From a virus: a stretch of 22,682 bases of DNA. Where the stretch lies: IMG/VR virus record IMGVR_UViG_3300031977_003469, positions 1 to 22,682 of that record; one strand, 5' to 3'. The first letter of the stretch is position 1. Each line of letters opens with the position of its first letter. The position numbers and the translations under genes were made by a program. Under the pieces are notes generated by a model, which searched no databases, was not told the DNA's origin, and worked only from the letters and a program-made list of their open reading frames with translations. Below are positions 1 through 7,972 of this stretch, in pieces.

Positions 1-1
1 T

Positions 2-628
2 ACCGATTTGTCTATATTTATGGGTTTATCGGCCTCTGGTGATTTAATTTATTACAAAGGAGGAACAGTTGATCATGGTGGACAATTTTTATTATATCCT
101 CAAGACGATACTATAAAATTAGAATCTGGTTCAAGAAGTATTTTAACTATACCGGGAAATGTATGGGCTTCAACTGGCGCCGCAACTGTTATCAGCGAAG
201 ATAAGAATATATATTTTGGTTCTTCAGCTGTAAGAGTAAATTCTTCTGCAGCTTACACTGGAGCCAGACACACTATACCTTACAACCCTTATATTTATGA
301 TGATAACTATTATACACTTCATTTAAAACTATTAAGCTTAAGTGGTTCACCCAGTGCAAAAATATCTTTCACAATTGGGGAGACAACAAATACATTGTCA
401 ACAACAGCTTATTTAGAAAGAGCTGTTTGGGAGTCTGTGTATTTAAGACATAAGGCTATTGATCCTAGCGAAAATAGAACAGGTACGGTGGATGTTGTTA
501 GTTTAGGTAGTGACGCTTTGTTTTTAGTAGATGGCTTGCATATACATCAAGGACAGGAACCTATAACTCCTATAATTCCAGAAGATGTAAGATATGGTGG
601 AGAGGTAAATTGGAAGATAGAAGATTAA
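2..628 (+). CDS. C-terminal part of phage structural protein, beta-sandwich (partial)
   Basis: The reading frame is open to the window edge, so this is probably the 3' end of a larger gene; an internal TTG at 8 is the first possible start inside the window but has no visible ribosome site. About 207 residues are visible. They are rich in S, T, G and Y, with alternating beta-strand-like segments and a closing pattern (LFLVDGLHIHQG) of the kind seen in carbohydrate-binding CBM4/9-like sandwiches of phage tail and fibre proteins. No transmembrane segment is visible. It lies upstream of another lectin-like gene, so a virion surface, baseplate or fibre role is inferred from fold-like features and context. 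The family is not certain. The stop overlaps the next gene by 19 bases. Confidence 0.6.
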   Translation, partial: TDLSIFMGLSASGDLIYYKGGTVDHGGQFLLYPQDDTIKLESGSRSILTIPGNVWASTGAATVISEDKNIYFGSSAVRVNSSAAYTGARHTIPYNPYIYDDNYYTLHLKLLSLSGSPSAKISFTIGETTNTLSTTAYLERAVWESVYLRHKAIDPSENRTGTVDVVSLGSDALFLVDGLHIHQGQEPITPIIPEDVRYGGEVNWKIED

Positions 629-1062
629 TATTAATAGAAGTAATAAACACTATAATAATAGAAGCGGCCGGTGCACATTGGTCTTTTTGGATAGCTCCTA
701 ATGGAAAGATAAATAATATAGGAAATTTAGAGCACAGTGACTGGTTCTACAAAAACATTGATAAATTTGGTTATAAAAATAAAAAAGCTGCTACTCCAGA
801 TATAGAAAAAAGAAGAGGTGATATATATTCTATAGCTCTTGAAAAAGGTTGGATAAGAGGTAGATTTGATGACAGTGAATTAGGTGCTGAGTTTAACAAA
901 GAAAAGGTTTCAAGTTATGCAGTAAGACATTTGTTAAAATTAGTATCTACCAATATGAAAAAAAATCTTTCAAATGTATATTATGACTTAGAGGGTAAGA
1001 GTCCTAAAAGAGGTACAACTGCGGCACCAGAGTTTATAAAAATGATAAGAAAGTACGGTTAA
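610..1062 (+). CDS. Conserved-looking phage protein of unknown function
   Basis: A 150-residue protein read from a TTG at 610, preceded by a good ribosome site (GGAGAGG, about 599-605), which decides the start. It overlaps the end of the upstream structural gene by 19 bases. Visible features are an HWSFWIAPNGKI segment near residue 23, an H-x2-WF motif near residue 42, and GDIYSIALEKGWIRGR near residues 71-86. The last pattern resembles small phage proteins with a GWIR motif, though I cannot name a domain. The C-terminal third is basic and probably helical. There is no signal peptide or membrane segment. It sits between two structural-type genes, so a role in assembly or as a minor virion protein is possible but unproven. 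Confidence 0.65.
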   Translation: MEDRRLILIEVINTIIIEAAGAHWSFWIAPNGKINNIGNLEHSDWFYKNIDKFGYKNKKAATPDIEKRRGDIYSIALEKGWIRGRFDDSELGAEFNKEKVSSYAVRHLLKLVSTNMKKNLSNVYYDLEGKSPKRGTTAAPEFIKMIRKYG

Positions 1063-1067
1063 TTATT

Positions 1068-2486
1068 ATGGAATCTAAAAGCTTTGCAATAGAAAATAAA
1101 GTAAAATTTTTAACAAACAAGAGCGATTATCCTCACCAACCTATATACTCTCTATTAAATAACCTTGCCATAACTGGTAATAATTTTATGTCTTTGATTA
1201 GGCTAAGGAGATCAAAAGAAGAGAGTATTGACATTCCAACAAGTTTTTCTACTGTAGAGGACTCTCTAACAGCTGGAGAGGGTGTTCTATCTTTATTCGT
1301 AAGTACAGATCAAGGACTTACTTCCGTTACTGGCTCTAAGTTAATAAGCGCTATGTCTATAGTTATAAGTACTGCTTCTTTATCAGCTTTTTCTGTGACC
1401 CAAGAAGAAGAACCTCGCTCAGCAACATCTGAACCAACAGAATACATAATCACTACTCAATTAGAAAAATATAAAAGAGATAGTATATACATGGGAGAGG
1501 ATGAAGAGTATAATAGGATGGATGTTGTTGTTAAAGAGTTGGGGTTGTTCTATAGAGATATTGTACTTACAGGATTTCCTAATTTAGAAAATTTTAACTA
1601 TATAGGTAATGCGTTCAGACCTCAAGGGTATAGTCTAAACACAACAGGTGCAGAGGGTGATTCTCTTATATCTCAATACGTTTATGCAAGAGAAGAATTG
1701 GGTGAGTTCGGTTCCTCACTTTCTGCTACATCGATAAGAGATAGGTCTGGTAACGATTTACATTTAAATATATTGGGCCAAGGATATGGCAGTGGACAGT
1801 TTGATGACGGAAGTATAACAGGATGGGAAGCAGGCCCAGTTGATGGTGCTTTCAGACTTGAAGGTGGTGCACCTCCATCTACAGAACCTACTTATCTTAA
1901 GAGTGATACTAGCACTTTGTTTAGTACATTTGACGTAGGGACTAGCGGTATGACTGTTATGGCCCACGTAAAATTTAATTCAACAGCCTCTACAGACATA
2001 ATAACAATAGGTAATGCTCAAAAAGAATTTTCTCTTTCTTTAGACAAAGGAGCTTTAACATTAGACACATTGAATCATAATTCACTGACAGATTCTATTT
2101 CTGCAGGTAAGTTTGTTATCGGATCTGCAGAAGAACCAGATGCTACGTTGAAAGATACACCAATGGGTACGTGGATGCACGTTGCTGCAAGAGTTGATAT
2201 GAGAGAATTGTCTAGTACATCAGGAGCTACATTGTTTATAAACGGTACACCTGTTACATTAGCTAGAAGTCAAGAAAGTATATCAGCTTCAATGTCAAGT
2301 TTGCAAATGTCAACCAACGCTAGAATATACGTAGGAATAGATCCTTCCGAATCTCTTTCCTCTATGACAGGCTCGGTTGGTTTAACTAGAGTATTTAATT
2401 CAGCATTGTCAGATGCCGAGATATTCCAAAATTATATCACCTCTATACCATCCAATATGGTAGTTGATGAAATAAATATTGGATAA
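1068..2486 (+). CDS. Virion structural/adhesin-like protein with C-terminal LamG (concanavalin-like) domain
   Basis: A 472-residue protein starting with ATG 6 bases after the preceding stop. Residues from about 285 to 465 look like a LamG/concanavalin A-type jelly roll: a strand pattern GMTVMAHVKFNST, then GTWMHVAARVD, then LFINGTPV, then IYVGIDPS, and a closing GSVGLTRVFNSALSDAEI. That order is typical of LamG_3 domains in phage tail fibres and other surface proteins. The N-terminal part (1-280) is S/T/G-rich with no recognised domain. Such domains usually bind sugars or act as structural decoration. The neighbouring upstream gene is also beta-sandwich-like, so this is likely a tail or baseplate adhesin or a capsid decoration. 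The fold call is fairly safe; the exact virion position is inference. Confidence 0.7.
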   Translation: MESKSFAIENKVKFLTNKSDYPHQPIYSLLNNLAITGNNFMSLIRLRRSKEESIDIPTSFSTVEDSLTAGEGVLSLFVSTDQGLTSVTGSKLISAMSIVISTASLSAFSVTQEEEPRSATSEPTEYIITTQLEKYKRDSIYMGEDEEYNRMDVVVKELGLFYRDIVLTGFPNLENFNYIGNAFRPQGYSLNTTGAEGDSLISQYVYAREELGEFGSSLSATSIRDRSGNDLHLNILGQGYGSGQFDDGSITGWEAGPVDGAFRLEGGAPPSTEPTYLKSDTSTLFSTFDVGTSGMTVMAHVKFNSTASTDIITIGNAQKEFSLSLDKGALTLDTLNHNSLTDSISAGKFVIGSAEEPDATLKDTPMGTWMHVAARVDMRELSSTSGATLFINGTPVTLARSQESISASMSSLQMSTNARIYVGIDPSESLSSMTGSVGLTRVFNSALSDAEIFQNYITSIPSNMVVDEINIG

Positions 2487-2490
2487 TGAG

Positions 2491-2508
2491 TTTACAAAGT
2501 TTACAAAG
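2491..2508 (+). repeat. Perfect 9-bp tandem duplication
   Basis: The 9-mer TTTACAAAG occurs twice head to tail (2491-2499 and 2500-2508) just after the stop of the LamG gene. Each copy carries a TTTACA hexamer that can serve as a -35 box. Only the first is correctly spaced from the TATTAT downstream. Confidence 0.8.
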
Positions 2509-2519
2509 TGCATTATTAT
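2491..2519 (+). promoter_or_regulatory. Sigma70-like promoter upstream of the 2582 gene
   Basis: TTTACA at 2491-2496 and TATTAT at 2514-2519 are separated by exactly 17 bases, close to the host vegetative promoter consensus. It lies in one of the few intergenic gaps (2487-2581) and points at the AT-rich gene pair 2582-4646. A host-type promoter in a T4-like phage suggests early transcription. The call is by eye, and AT-rich DNA gives chance matches. Confidence 0.5.
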
Positions 2520-2581
2520 ATAAAGCCCTTCCTTTGAGTTTTATATTTATATAAAGTAAAGCTTTAAATAAGAGATATAAA

Positions 2582-3352
2582 ATGAATTATATAATAAATA
2601 AAAATAATATAATAAATAAGTTTAGAGATTATATAAATAAAAAAATTACTAAAGCAGATAAGTTTGACCCTAAGAACGGCAAAGAAGTAAGCCCCTTAGA
2701 TAAGTACGAAACACTTAGTAATATATTATTATTATATAAATGGTTACTAGATAATATCAAGCTTGATATAAGAAGACATTATATACATAACGATAAAGAG
2801 TTTAGTATAGCATATAATAAACTCATTAGTCATATTAATAATAAGATTAGATCTGGCAAACAGGGACTAATATATCTATCTGTTAATAATGGCAAATATA
2901 TATTTACTGGCGATAATCAGCAGTACAAAGATATGCTAGTTAAAAACAAGAACACATTAGTTAATGTAATGAGAGCTATAGTAGATGAATTAAATTCTGT
3001 AATAAGTGGAACTTATACACCAGAAGATGGTAAAGTTATGCTTAGAGATAGATTGATGGAAATGCAATCAGAATGGAATAGTATTAAAAAAGAATATACT
3101 ATAGAAGAAATAGCAGAACACTTTATTAACACTCTGCCAGAAGATATTATAGAGTCTATACATAATAGCAGTAGATTTGAAGAGTTTAACAAACTCTTTA
3201 AAGAAGAGTACGACAGAATACTATCTGCAGAAGATAATTATTTTTTTAGAAAGTCTGTTGTTGAAAAAATAACTAAAGATAATATTAATGATATTATATC
3301 TGATGTTAGAAACTCTTGTGCCATGGCTTACTTGGGGAACTTTGATGAATGA
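2582..3352 (+). CDS. Hypothetical protein, K/N/I-rich, helical
   Basis: A 256-residue protein from ATG 2582 behind an A-rich leader (AAGAGATATAAA) with only a weak ribosome site. It is very rich in N, K, I, D and E and is predicted by eye to be mostly alpha-helical. No recognised domain, signal peptide or membrane segment was found. The first 20 residues are low complexity with a repeated NIINK-type pattern, reflecting higher local AT content than the flanking structural genes. It has its own upstream promoter candidate and overlaps the next gene by 8 bases, so the two are probably made together. Function is unknown. Confidence 0.65.
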   Translation: MNYIINKNNIINKFRDYINKKITKADKFDPKNGKEVSPLDKYETLSNILLLYKWLLDNIKLDIRRHYIHNDKEFSIAYNKLISHINNKIRSGKQGLIYLSVNNGKYIFTGDNQQYKDMLVKNKNTLVNVMRAIVDELNSVISGTYTPEDGKVMLRDRLMEMQSEWNSIKKEYTIEEIAEHFINTLPEDIIESIHNSSRFEEFNKLFKEEYDRILSAEDNYFFRKSVVEKITKDNINDIISDVRNSCAMAYLGNFDE

Positions 3353-4646
3353 GTTAGATAAGAATATATTAAAAGAATTCTTATATGTACTGAAAGATGA
3401 ATCTGATGGCGATGTGATAGAAGAAGCTAGCACTGCAAAACAATTAGAAGACGCGTTTGTTTCAAAGCTAAAAGAGAAAGGATTTAAAACGCGTGGTATT
3501 TCAAAACCAACTGTTATAACAAAATGGTTTGGTAGAGAAGAAAAGAAAAGTCCTGGGATATCTAAATCTTTTGAGCAGCAAGCTAATAGGTTAGTTAGTT
3601 TTTTAAAAAATGATAAAAATTGGACAGTATATAGAACAAATAAGTATAAACCTTTCAAAAACTTATGGAATAGGATAAGGGGAGGTTTTTATATAAGTGG
3701 TAGCTTAGATAAGTGGAACCCAGCTGATATATTGTTAGTAAAACCCACCGCAGCTGCAGAACTTAGAAAAATAAAAACAATAGACGAAGCAAATAATTTT
3801 TTTTATGATTGCATAAAAAATAAAAAACATATTATACCAGTTTCTTTAAAAAAACCTCTTGTTGGTAAAAAAAGAAGCAATATAACTATACCAAATTTCA
3901 AAAGAGTTGAAGGCCGACCCGACTACGTTAGTAACAATCAAGGTTTTAAGTTTATATTTCCTGGTATAAATAAATTCTCAGGCCAGATTAATATTTTTTC
4001 TGGAGGAAAGGAAAAAAACATAACTGTAAGAATACCAAGAGTAACTAATAAGAGCAAAGGAAGTAAACTTAGAGATCTAGTTGTTTTTGAAATGTCAAAA
4101 ATAAAAGATCCTGTTACTGGTAATTATTTTTCCTCTGGCCAACACGGAAAGATAAGTTCTAATTTTATAAAACTTATTGAAGACCCTAACAATAATATTT
4201 CAATTCCTGATTTATTACGTAAAGATTTTTTTGATGAGGGTGAGGGAGGTGAAATTATTTTAAATAGTGATGGAGAGAATGCACTTAAAGAAATAAATAA
4301 GTACTATTCTTCCATAAAAAAACTTCCAGCCATAGTTAAAATATCTTCTCCTTCTTACTATACAGATATGTTTAGTAACAAAGAAAGTTTTACTAAAAAA
4401 GCTGCAGATTTAATGCCCGCAAAAGAACCCAGCATTAATTATTTAAATGGTAGATTATCTTCTTTATTTCAGACTATATATATTTATTATTATTTTTCAA
4501 AAGCTTATAACGATAATAAATCTGCTGTGGAGAAATCTATATATAATATGTCACAGATTGCTCAATCAAAGTCAGAGCAATCTTCTCCCCATATAAAATT
4601 AGAAGGAAAAAAACTTTTAGTACCCAAAAATGTTTTATTTTCCTAA
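3345..4646 (+). CDS. Hypothetical phage protein, possible PD-(D/E)XK nuclease-like
   Basis: I place the start at ATG 3345, which has a GGGGAA site 5 bases upstream and overlaps the previous stop by 8 bases; the frame extends further upstream but without a ribosome site. The product is 433 residues and basic (many K). Residues around 115-175 read GSLDKWNPADILLVKP, then about 40 residues later IIPVSLKKP. An acidic residue in an NPADI strand followed by S-x-K-K is the layout of the PD-(D/E)XK nuclease core, here with S in place of the usual acidic residue before x-K. This is suggestive only. The C-terminal half has no recognised motif. Alternatives are a virion structural or DNA-packaging protein. 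Its partner gene 2582 is also unknown. Confidence 0.6.
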   Translation: MNELDKNILKEFLYVLKDESDGDVIEEASTAKQLEDAFVSKLKEKGFKTRGISKPTVITKWFGREEKKSPGISKSFEQQANRLVSFLKNDKNWTVYRTNKYKPFKNLWNRIRGGFYISGSLDKWNPADILLVKPTAAAELRKIKTIDEANNFFYDCIKNKKHIIPVSLKKPLVGKKRSNITIPNFKRVEGRPDYVSNNQGFKFIFPGINKFSGQINIFSGGKEKNITVRIPRVTNKSKGSKLRDLVVFEMSKIKDPVTGNYFSSGQHGKISSNFIKLIEDPNNNISIPDLLRKDFFDEGEGGEIILNSDGENALKEINKYYSSIKKLPAIVKISSPSYYTDMFSNKESFTKKAADLMPAKEPSINYLNGRLSSLFQTIYIYYYFSKAYNDNKSAVEKSIYNMSQIAQSKSEQSSPHIKLEGKKLLVPKNVLFS

Positions 4647-4655
4647 TAATTTTAT

Positions 4656-4661
4656 TATAAT
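4656..4661 (+). promoter_or_regulatory. Possible -10 box before the 4700 gene
   Basis: A consensus TATAAT lies at 4656-4661 in the 53-base gap after 4646. The sequence 17 bases upstream (TTTTAT, 4633-4638) is a poor -35. In such AT-rich DNA this may be chance. Confidence 0.25.
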
Positions 4662-4699
4662 ACATTAAGTATTTTAATTTAACAGTGAGGTTATATGAG

Positions 4700-5116
4700 A
4701 TGTCAAACAATTTACTACTTGCTACATTTGTTAGAAATAACAATGTACGATACACTGTAGAACTAATAAAAAATAATTTCCAATTAGTAGGAAATAAGAT
4801 TTTTGTTCTTCAAGATATATCAGATAACAATAAGAAGATATTGACTTACAATATATTAAATAATAACATTGTTTTTTCTGATATCATAAATAATACTATA
4901 TCACTCCACAGAAAGCAAGAAACCAATACTCTATATACTCTTAATGCTCTTAATGAAATAGTTAAGTCTGAAAATGGCGGTGCACTTAATAGTGAGTACA
5001 GTGTTGATTGGGATAATTGGAGAAATAGTGTTGTTGTTACATATAAGAATGATGAAACTGGAATTTTTGAATTAAAGAAGATTGATACTAAATTAAATAA
5101 CATTATAAAAATATAA
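4700..5116 (+). CDS. Hypothetical protein, beta-rich
   Basis: The frame is open from a GTG at 4685, but that GTG overlaps the likely ribosome site (GTGAGG, 4685-4690), so the ATG at 4700 is the better start, giving 138 residues. The protein is rich in N, I, L and K with alternating hydrophobic strands, for example LLATFVRNNNVRYTVELI and KIFVLQDISDNNKKILTYNI, which suggests an all-beta fold. No domain, signal peptide or transmembrane helix is recognised. It ends 9 bases before the large glycosyltransferase fusion, whose ribosome site (TGAGGT) closely resembles this one. It may belong to the structural block upstream or be the first gene of the glycan island. Function is unknown. Confidence 0.6.
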   Translation: MSNNLLLATFVRNNNVRYTVELIKNNFQLVGNKIFVLQDISDNNKKILTYNILNNNIVFSDIINNTISLHRKQETNTLYTLNALNEIVKSENGGALNSEYSVDWDNWRNSVVVTYKNDETGIFELKKIDTKLNNIIKI

Positions 5117-5125
5117 TGAGGTTGC

Positions 5126-7519
5126 ATGGAAGATAAATTAGTTACTGTAATTCTCTTAGGAGAAAACTCTGATAACAAAAATATTCAACACGTTATCAAA
5201 AACATTTTTGATCAAACACATAAAAACATAGACTTAGTAGTTTCCACTTTTAAAGAAGTTGAAGAATCTTTTAAAGAGGAATGTTCGAAACTATCATTGA
5301 ATATTAGATGGTTGCAACAAAACCCCTCTTCTGACTTCTTTAAGGAATTAATTGATCTTGCAGATGGAGACTATATTTTTTATAAGACACTTAACAATAT
5401 TTTGTGGTATCCTCGACACATTCAATCTCACTTAGAAGAGTTCAAAAAGAACAGGAATGCTCAATGGGCTTTTTCTCATGTAGAGTACAAAGATGTCAAT
5501 TTGGGAGATCATCCTTTTAACGTTATTAGTTATAGAATAGATAATCCACCAAACTTAGATAGAATAACTATTGATGAGGTCTGTCATAGTTCCAAGCTTG
5601 CAACAGATTGGACACAATGTTTAAGACAAGACAAAAATGGTAATCCGTTTTTTCTGGCTGGATATGTGGCTCAACAATGGAACAAGAATGCAATTAGAGG
5701 ATGCATCCCTCCAGAAATTACATTAGCTAATTGGGTTGATCCTAAGAGAAAGTCAAGCGGCGAAGATACAGGTGAAAAGACCGAATCAAAATTAGGTGCA
5801 CCTATATCCGATCAACCAGTTGAGGAAACAAAGATGGTTGATGGAGAAGTCGTTATTGAAAGAAAGTGGCCAACGATTGTTGGCAACTCTTACTTCTCTG
5901 ATAGAAATAATAAACTTAGAGAACTTATTGAATCCAATGTTTCAACAGAAGATATTAAATCTATTGCTTTGAAGAGAACAATGGGTATGGGAGATGTACT
6001 TCTTGTCGAGCCTATTATTAAGAAGCTTAGAGAAAAGTACACAAATGCCGTTATCAATCTTTACACCTCTAAAGAATCTATAGTAGAGTACTTTGAAAAC
6101 AAACCAGACTCCATTACTAGGATAGGGGAGAAAGAGCTGTCGCAGGATTATTTGGATCAACAAGATGAAGACTTAAAGTTTGACTTAGACTTAAGTTATG
6201 AGAGTAGGGAAAATACTTCTTTTGTAGATGCTTATGCTGACGTTTGTTTTATTGACTTTAATGATCAGAAAGATAAGCATGCGTCTTTGGTTAGTGGATC
6301 TTGGGATGAGGATGACGAAATAAAGACTGACAAAAAGATAGCTGTTGTATGTGCTGACGGATCTGGTTGGCATGGTAAGTCATGGCCATTGAGTTATTAC
6401 GAAGATGTTGTTGAATATCTTCTTGAAAATGACTACTATGTTATTGAGACAGGTAAGGTCACCACAGACCTTACTCCGAAGAAATATCATGATTGTGATT
6501 TTGATACAATGGTAAAATGCATATCTTCTGCTTCATTATATGTTGGCGGAGATAATGGCCCTATGCATATTGCAAGGGGATATAATGTACCATGTGTGAT
6601 CATTGCAGGTGCTGCATTACCTTACTATTCCAACCCTAATAGAGATAACATTTATTATCTTGAAAATCCAGAGAGTGAAGGGTGGGGTATTAAACATAGA
6701 TTTTTCTTTGGTCCTAATGGAGATGGAGGAATAACTTTTGTTCCTCACTGTGATGAAGATCCTTATTGCGGATTGAGAGATGTAAGCTCTAAGAATGTGA
6801 TTGACGCTATCCAAAAGTTAACTGCGGAAAATTACAAATTAAATATTTCTGGATCTTTCGTTAAGGAGGATATAGTTGGTGGTTTGGCTTATTACAAAAG
6901 TGATTATGGATTAGAAAGAGAAAATAAGTTTTATCACCCAGATCAAAATTTGGATCTTAGTGAATATTACGAAGAGGATACAGAAGATTATTTTGAAGAG
7001 TACCTAACCATACCTTTTGATTTTGTTTCCAAATTGCACAACGGTGGAAAAGTGCTGGACTTAGGATGCAATATGGGGATCTTAACTCGGCGCCTTCTAA
7101 ACTTTGATATGGATGCGTACGGCATAGACATTAATTCTAAGAGTGTAGATAAATCAAAGATTGTTTATGATATGGAAGAAGGCAGAGTTACTGTCAAGGA
7201 TGCTTTGGATACCGATTCTTATGAAGGAAACTATCAAGTAATAGTTTGCAATGATATGTTAGATAAAGTTTCTGAACCACAAAAGCTTTTGCAAAATATT
7301 CACTCAAACATTACTGATGATGGTAGTTGCGTACTTGGTATTCAAGTTGTAAATGTTGATGATTTAGATCAAAGATCTGATATATTTTCAATAGGAGAAA
7401 ATATAAACATTTTTGATAAAGACGGAGTAGAAAGATTGTTTTCTGAGAACGGTTTTTCTATCAAAGAAATCAGAGACAACGGTAACGGATTTGTGTACTA
7501 CAATTTAATTAAGTCTTAA
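5126..7519 (+). CDS. Three-domain fusion: GT2-like / GT9 heptosyltransferase-like / SAM methyltransferase
   Basis: A 797-residue protein from ATG 5126. Residues 5-120 resemble a GT2 (GT-A) glycosyltransferase, with VTVILLGEN and a QTHKNIDLVV segment. The position of the usual metal-binding DxDD after GDYIFYK reads TLNN, so this domain may be inactive or altered. Residues about 280-560 resemble a GT9 ADP-heptose LPS heptosyltransferase: MGMGDVLLVEPIIKKLREKY near 284, a GSGWHGKSWP segment, and VGGDNGPMHIARGYNVP near 472. Residues about 637-770 form a class I SAM methyltransferase, with VLDLGCNMG as the glycine-rich motif I and GIDIN as the acidic loop. It heads the sugar island and is followed 12 bases later by a DUF4254-like gene. 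It probably transfers and then methylates a sugar in the cytoplasm. The acceptor is unknown. Domain family calls are strong; substrate is inferred. Confidence 0.85.
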   Translation: MEDKLVTVILLGENSDNKNIQHVIKNIFDQTHKNIDLVVSTFKEVEESFKEECSKLSLNIRWLQQNPSSDFFKELIDLADGDYIFYKTLNNILWYPRHIQSHLEEFKKNRNAQWAFSHVEYKDVNLGDHPFNVISYRIDNPPNLDRITIDEVCHSSKLATDWTQCLRQDKNGNPFFLAGYVAQQWNKNAIRGCIPPEITLANWVDPKRKSSGEDTGEKTESKLGAPISDQPVEETKMVDGEVVIERKWPTIVGNSYFSDRNNKLRELIESNVSTEDIKSIALKRTMGMGDVLLVEPIIKKLREKYTNAVINLYTSKESIVEYFENKPDSITRIGEKELSQDYLDQQDEDLKFDLDLSYESRENTSFVDAYADVCFIDFNDQKDKHASLVSGSWDEDDEIKTDKKIAVVCADGSGWHGKSWPLSYYEDVVEYLLENDYYVIETGKVTTDLTPKKYHDCDFDTMVKCISSASLYVGGDNGPMHIARGYNVPCVIIAGAALPYYSNPNRDNIYYLENPESEGWGIKHRFFFGPNGDGGITFVPHCDEDPYCGLRDVSSKNVIDAIQKLTAENYKLNISGSFVKEDIVGGLAYYKSDYGLERENKFYHPDQNLDLSEYYEEDTEDYFEEYLTIPFDFVSKLHNGGKVLDLGCNMGILTRRLLNFDMDAYGIDINSKSVDKSKIVYDMEEGRVTVKDALDTDSYEGNYQVIVCNDMLDKVSEPQKLLQNIHSNITDDGSCVLGIQVVNVDDLDQRSDIFSIGENINIFDKDGVERLFSENGFSIKEIRDNGNGFVYYNLIKS

Positions 7520-7531
7520 CTGGAGGTTCTT

Positions 7532-7972
7532 ATGGATACGGTAGGTTCACTGTTTGATAAAATCAGCATAGCCGAAAAGAGATCTAGTGTAGTAGAAGAT
7601 GAAAGTGTTTTATATGACATAAATTGTCAGATAGGTTGGATGTTGCTAGAAATAGGACATATACTTGTTGAAGGTTTTAACAATAATAGACCTATAACTT
7701 TTTCAAAACATAAGATATATGATAAAGATGTTAGAGACTTTACTCCAGATAGTTTAACAGATTTAATAAAGAATTTAAAAGAGTACAATGAAACTCTGTG
7801 GGATCTGGAAGATATAAGAAGAGATAAAGGTCTAACAGATTCTGAAAGACTGGCTGCAGCTGATGATGTGTCTGTTTTTAACAAGAAAAGAAATGACACA
7901 ATAGATAAGATAGATTCGTATATTGAAAAATGCATAGTCTCTGCAGCAGTTGACAAGATAGGCCCAGAGTAA
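7532..7972 (+). CDS. DUF4254-like protein
   Basis: A 146-residue protein with a strong GGAGG ribosome site before ATG 7532. Near residues 85-97 it has YNETLWDLEDIRR, and near 116-128 FNKKRNDTIDKID. These match my memory of the DUF4254 pattern (an N-x3-W-x-LED-x2-R helix and a later N-x2-RND-x-I-x2-ID helix), a family often found beside heptosyltransferases in lipopolysaccharide gene clusters. Its biochemical role is not established. It sits between a GT9-containing fusion and a heptose nucleotidyltransferase-like gene, which is exactly the expected company. It is all-helical with no membrane segment. The stop overlaps the next start by one base (TAATG). The family call rests on short motifs and should be confirmed by profile search. 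Confidence 0.65.
   Translation: MDTVGSLFDKISIAEKRSSVVEDESVLYDINCQIGWMLLEIGHILVEGFNNNRPITFSKHKIYDKDVRDFTPDSLTDLIKNLKEYNETLWDLEDIRRDKGLTDSERLAAADDVSVFNKKRNDTIDKIDSYIEKCIVSAAVDKIGPE

Noticed and set aside
3221-3658. Minus-strand open frames here and elsewhere (for example 13625-14080, 4846-5178)
   Set aside because: They lie opposite well-supported + strand genes, show no recognisable domains and are the mirror of biased codon use in AT-rich genes.
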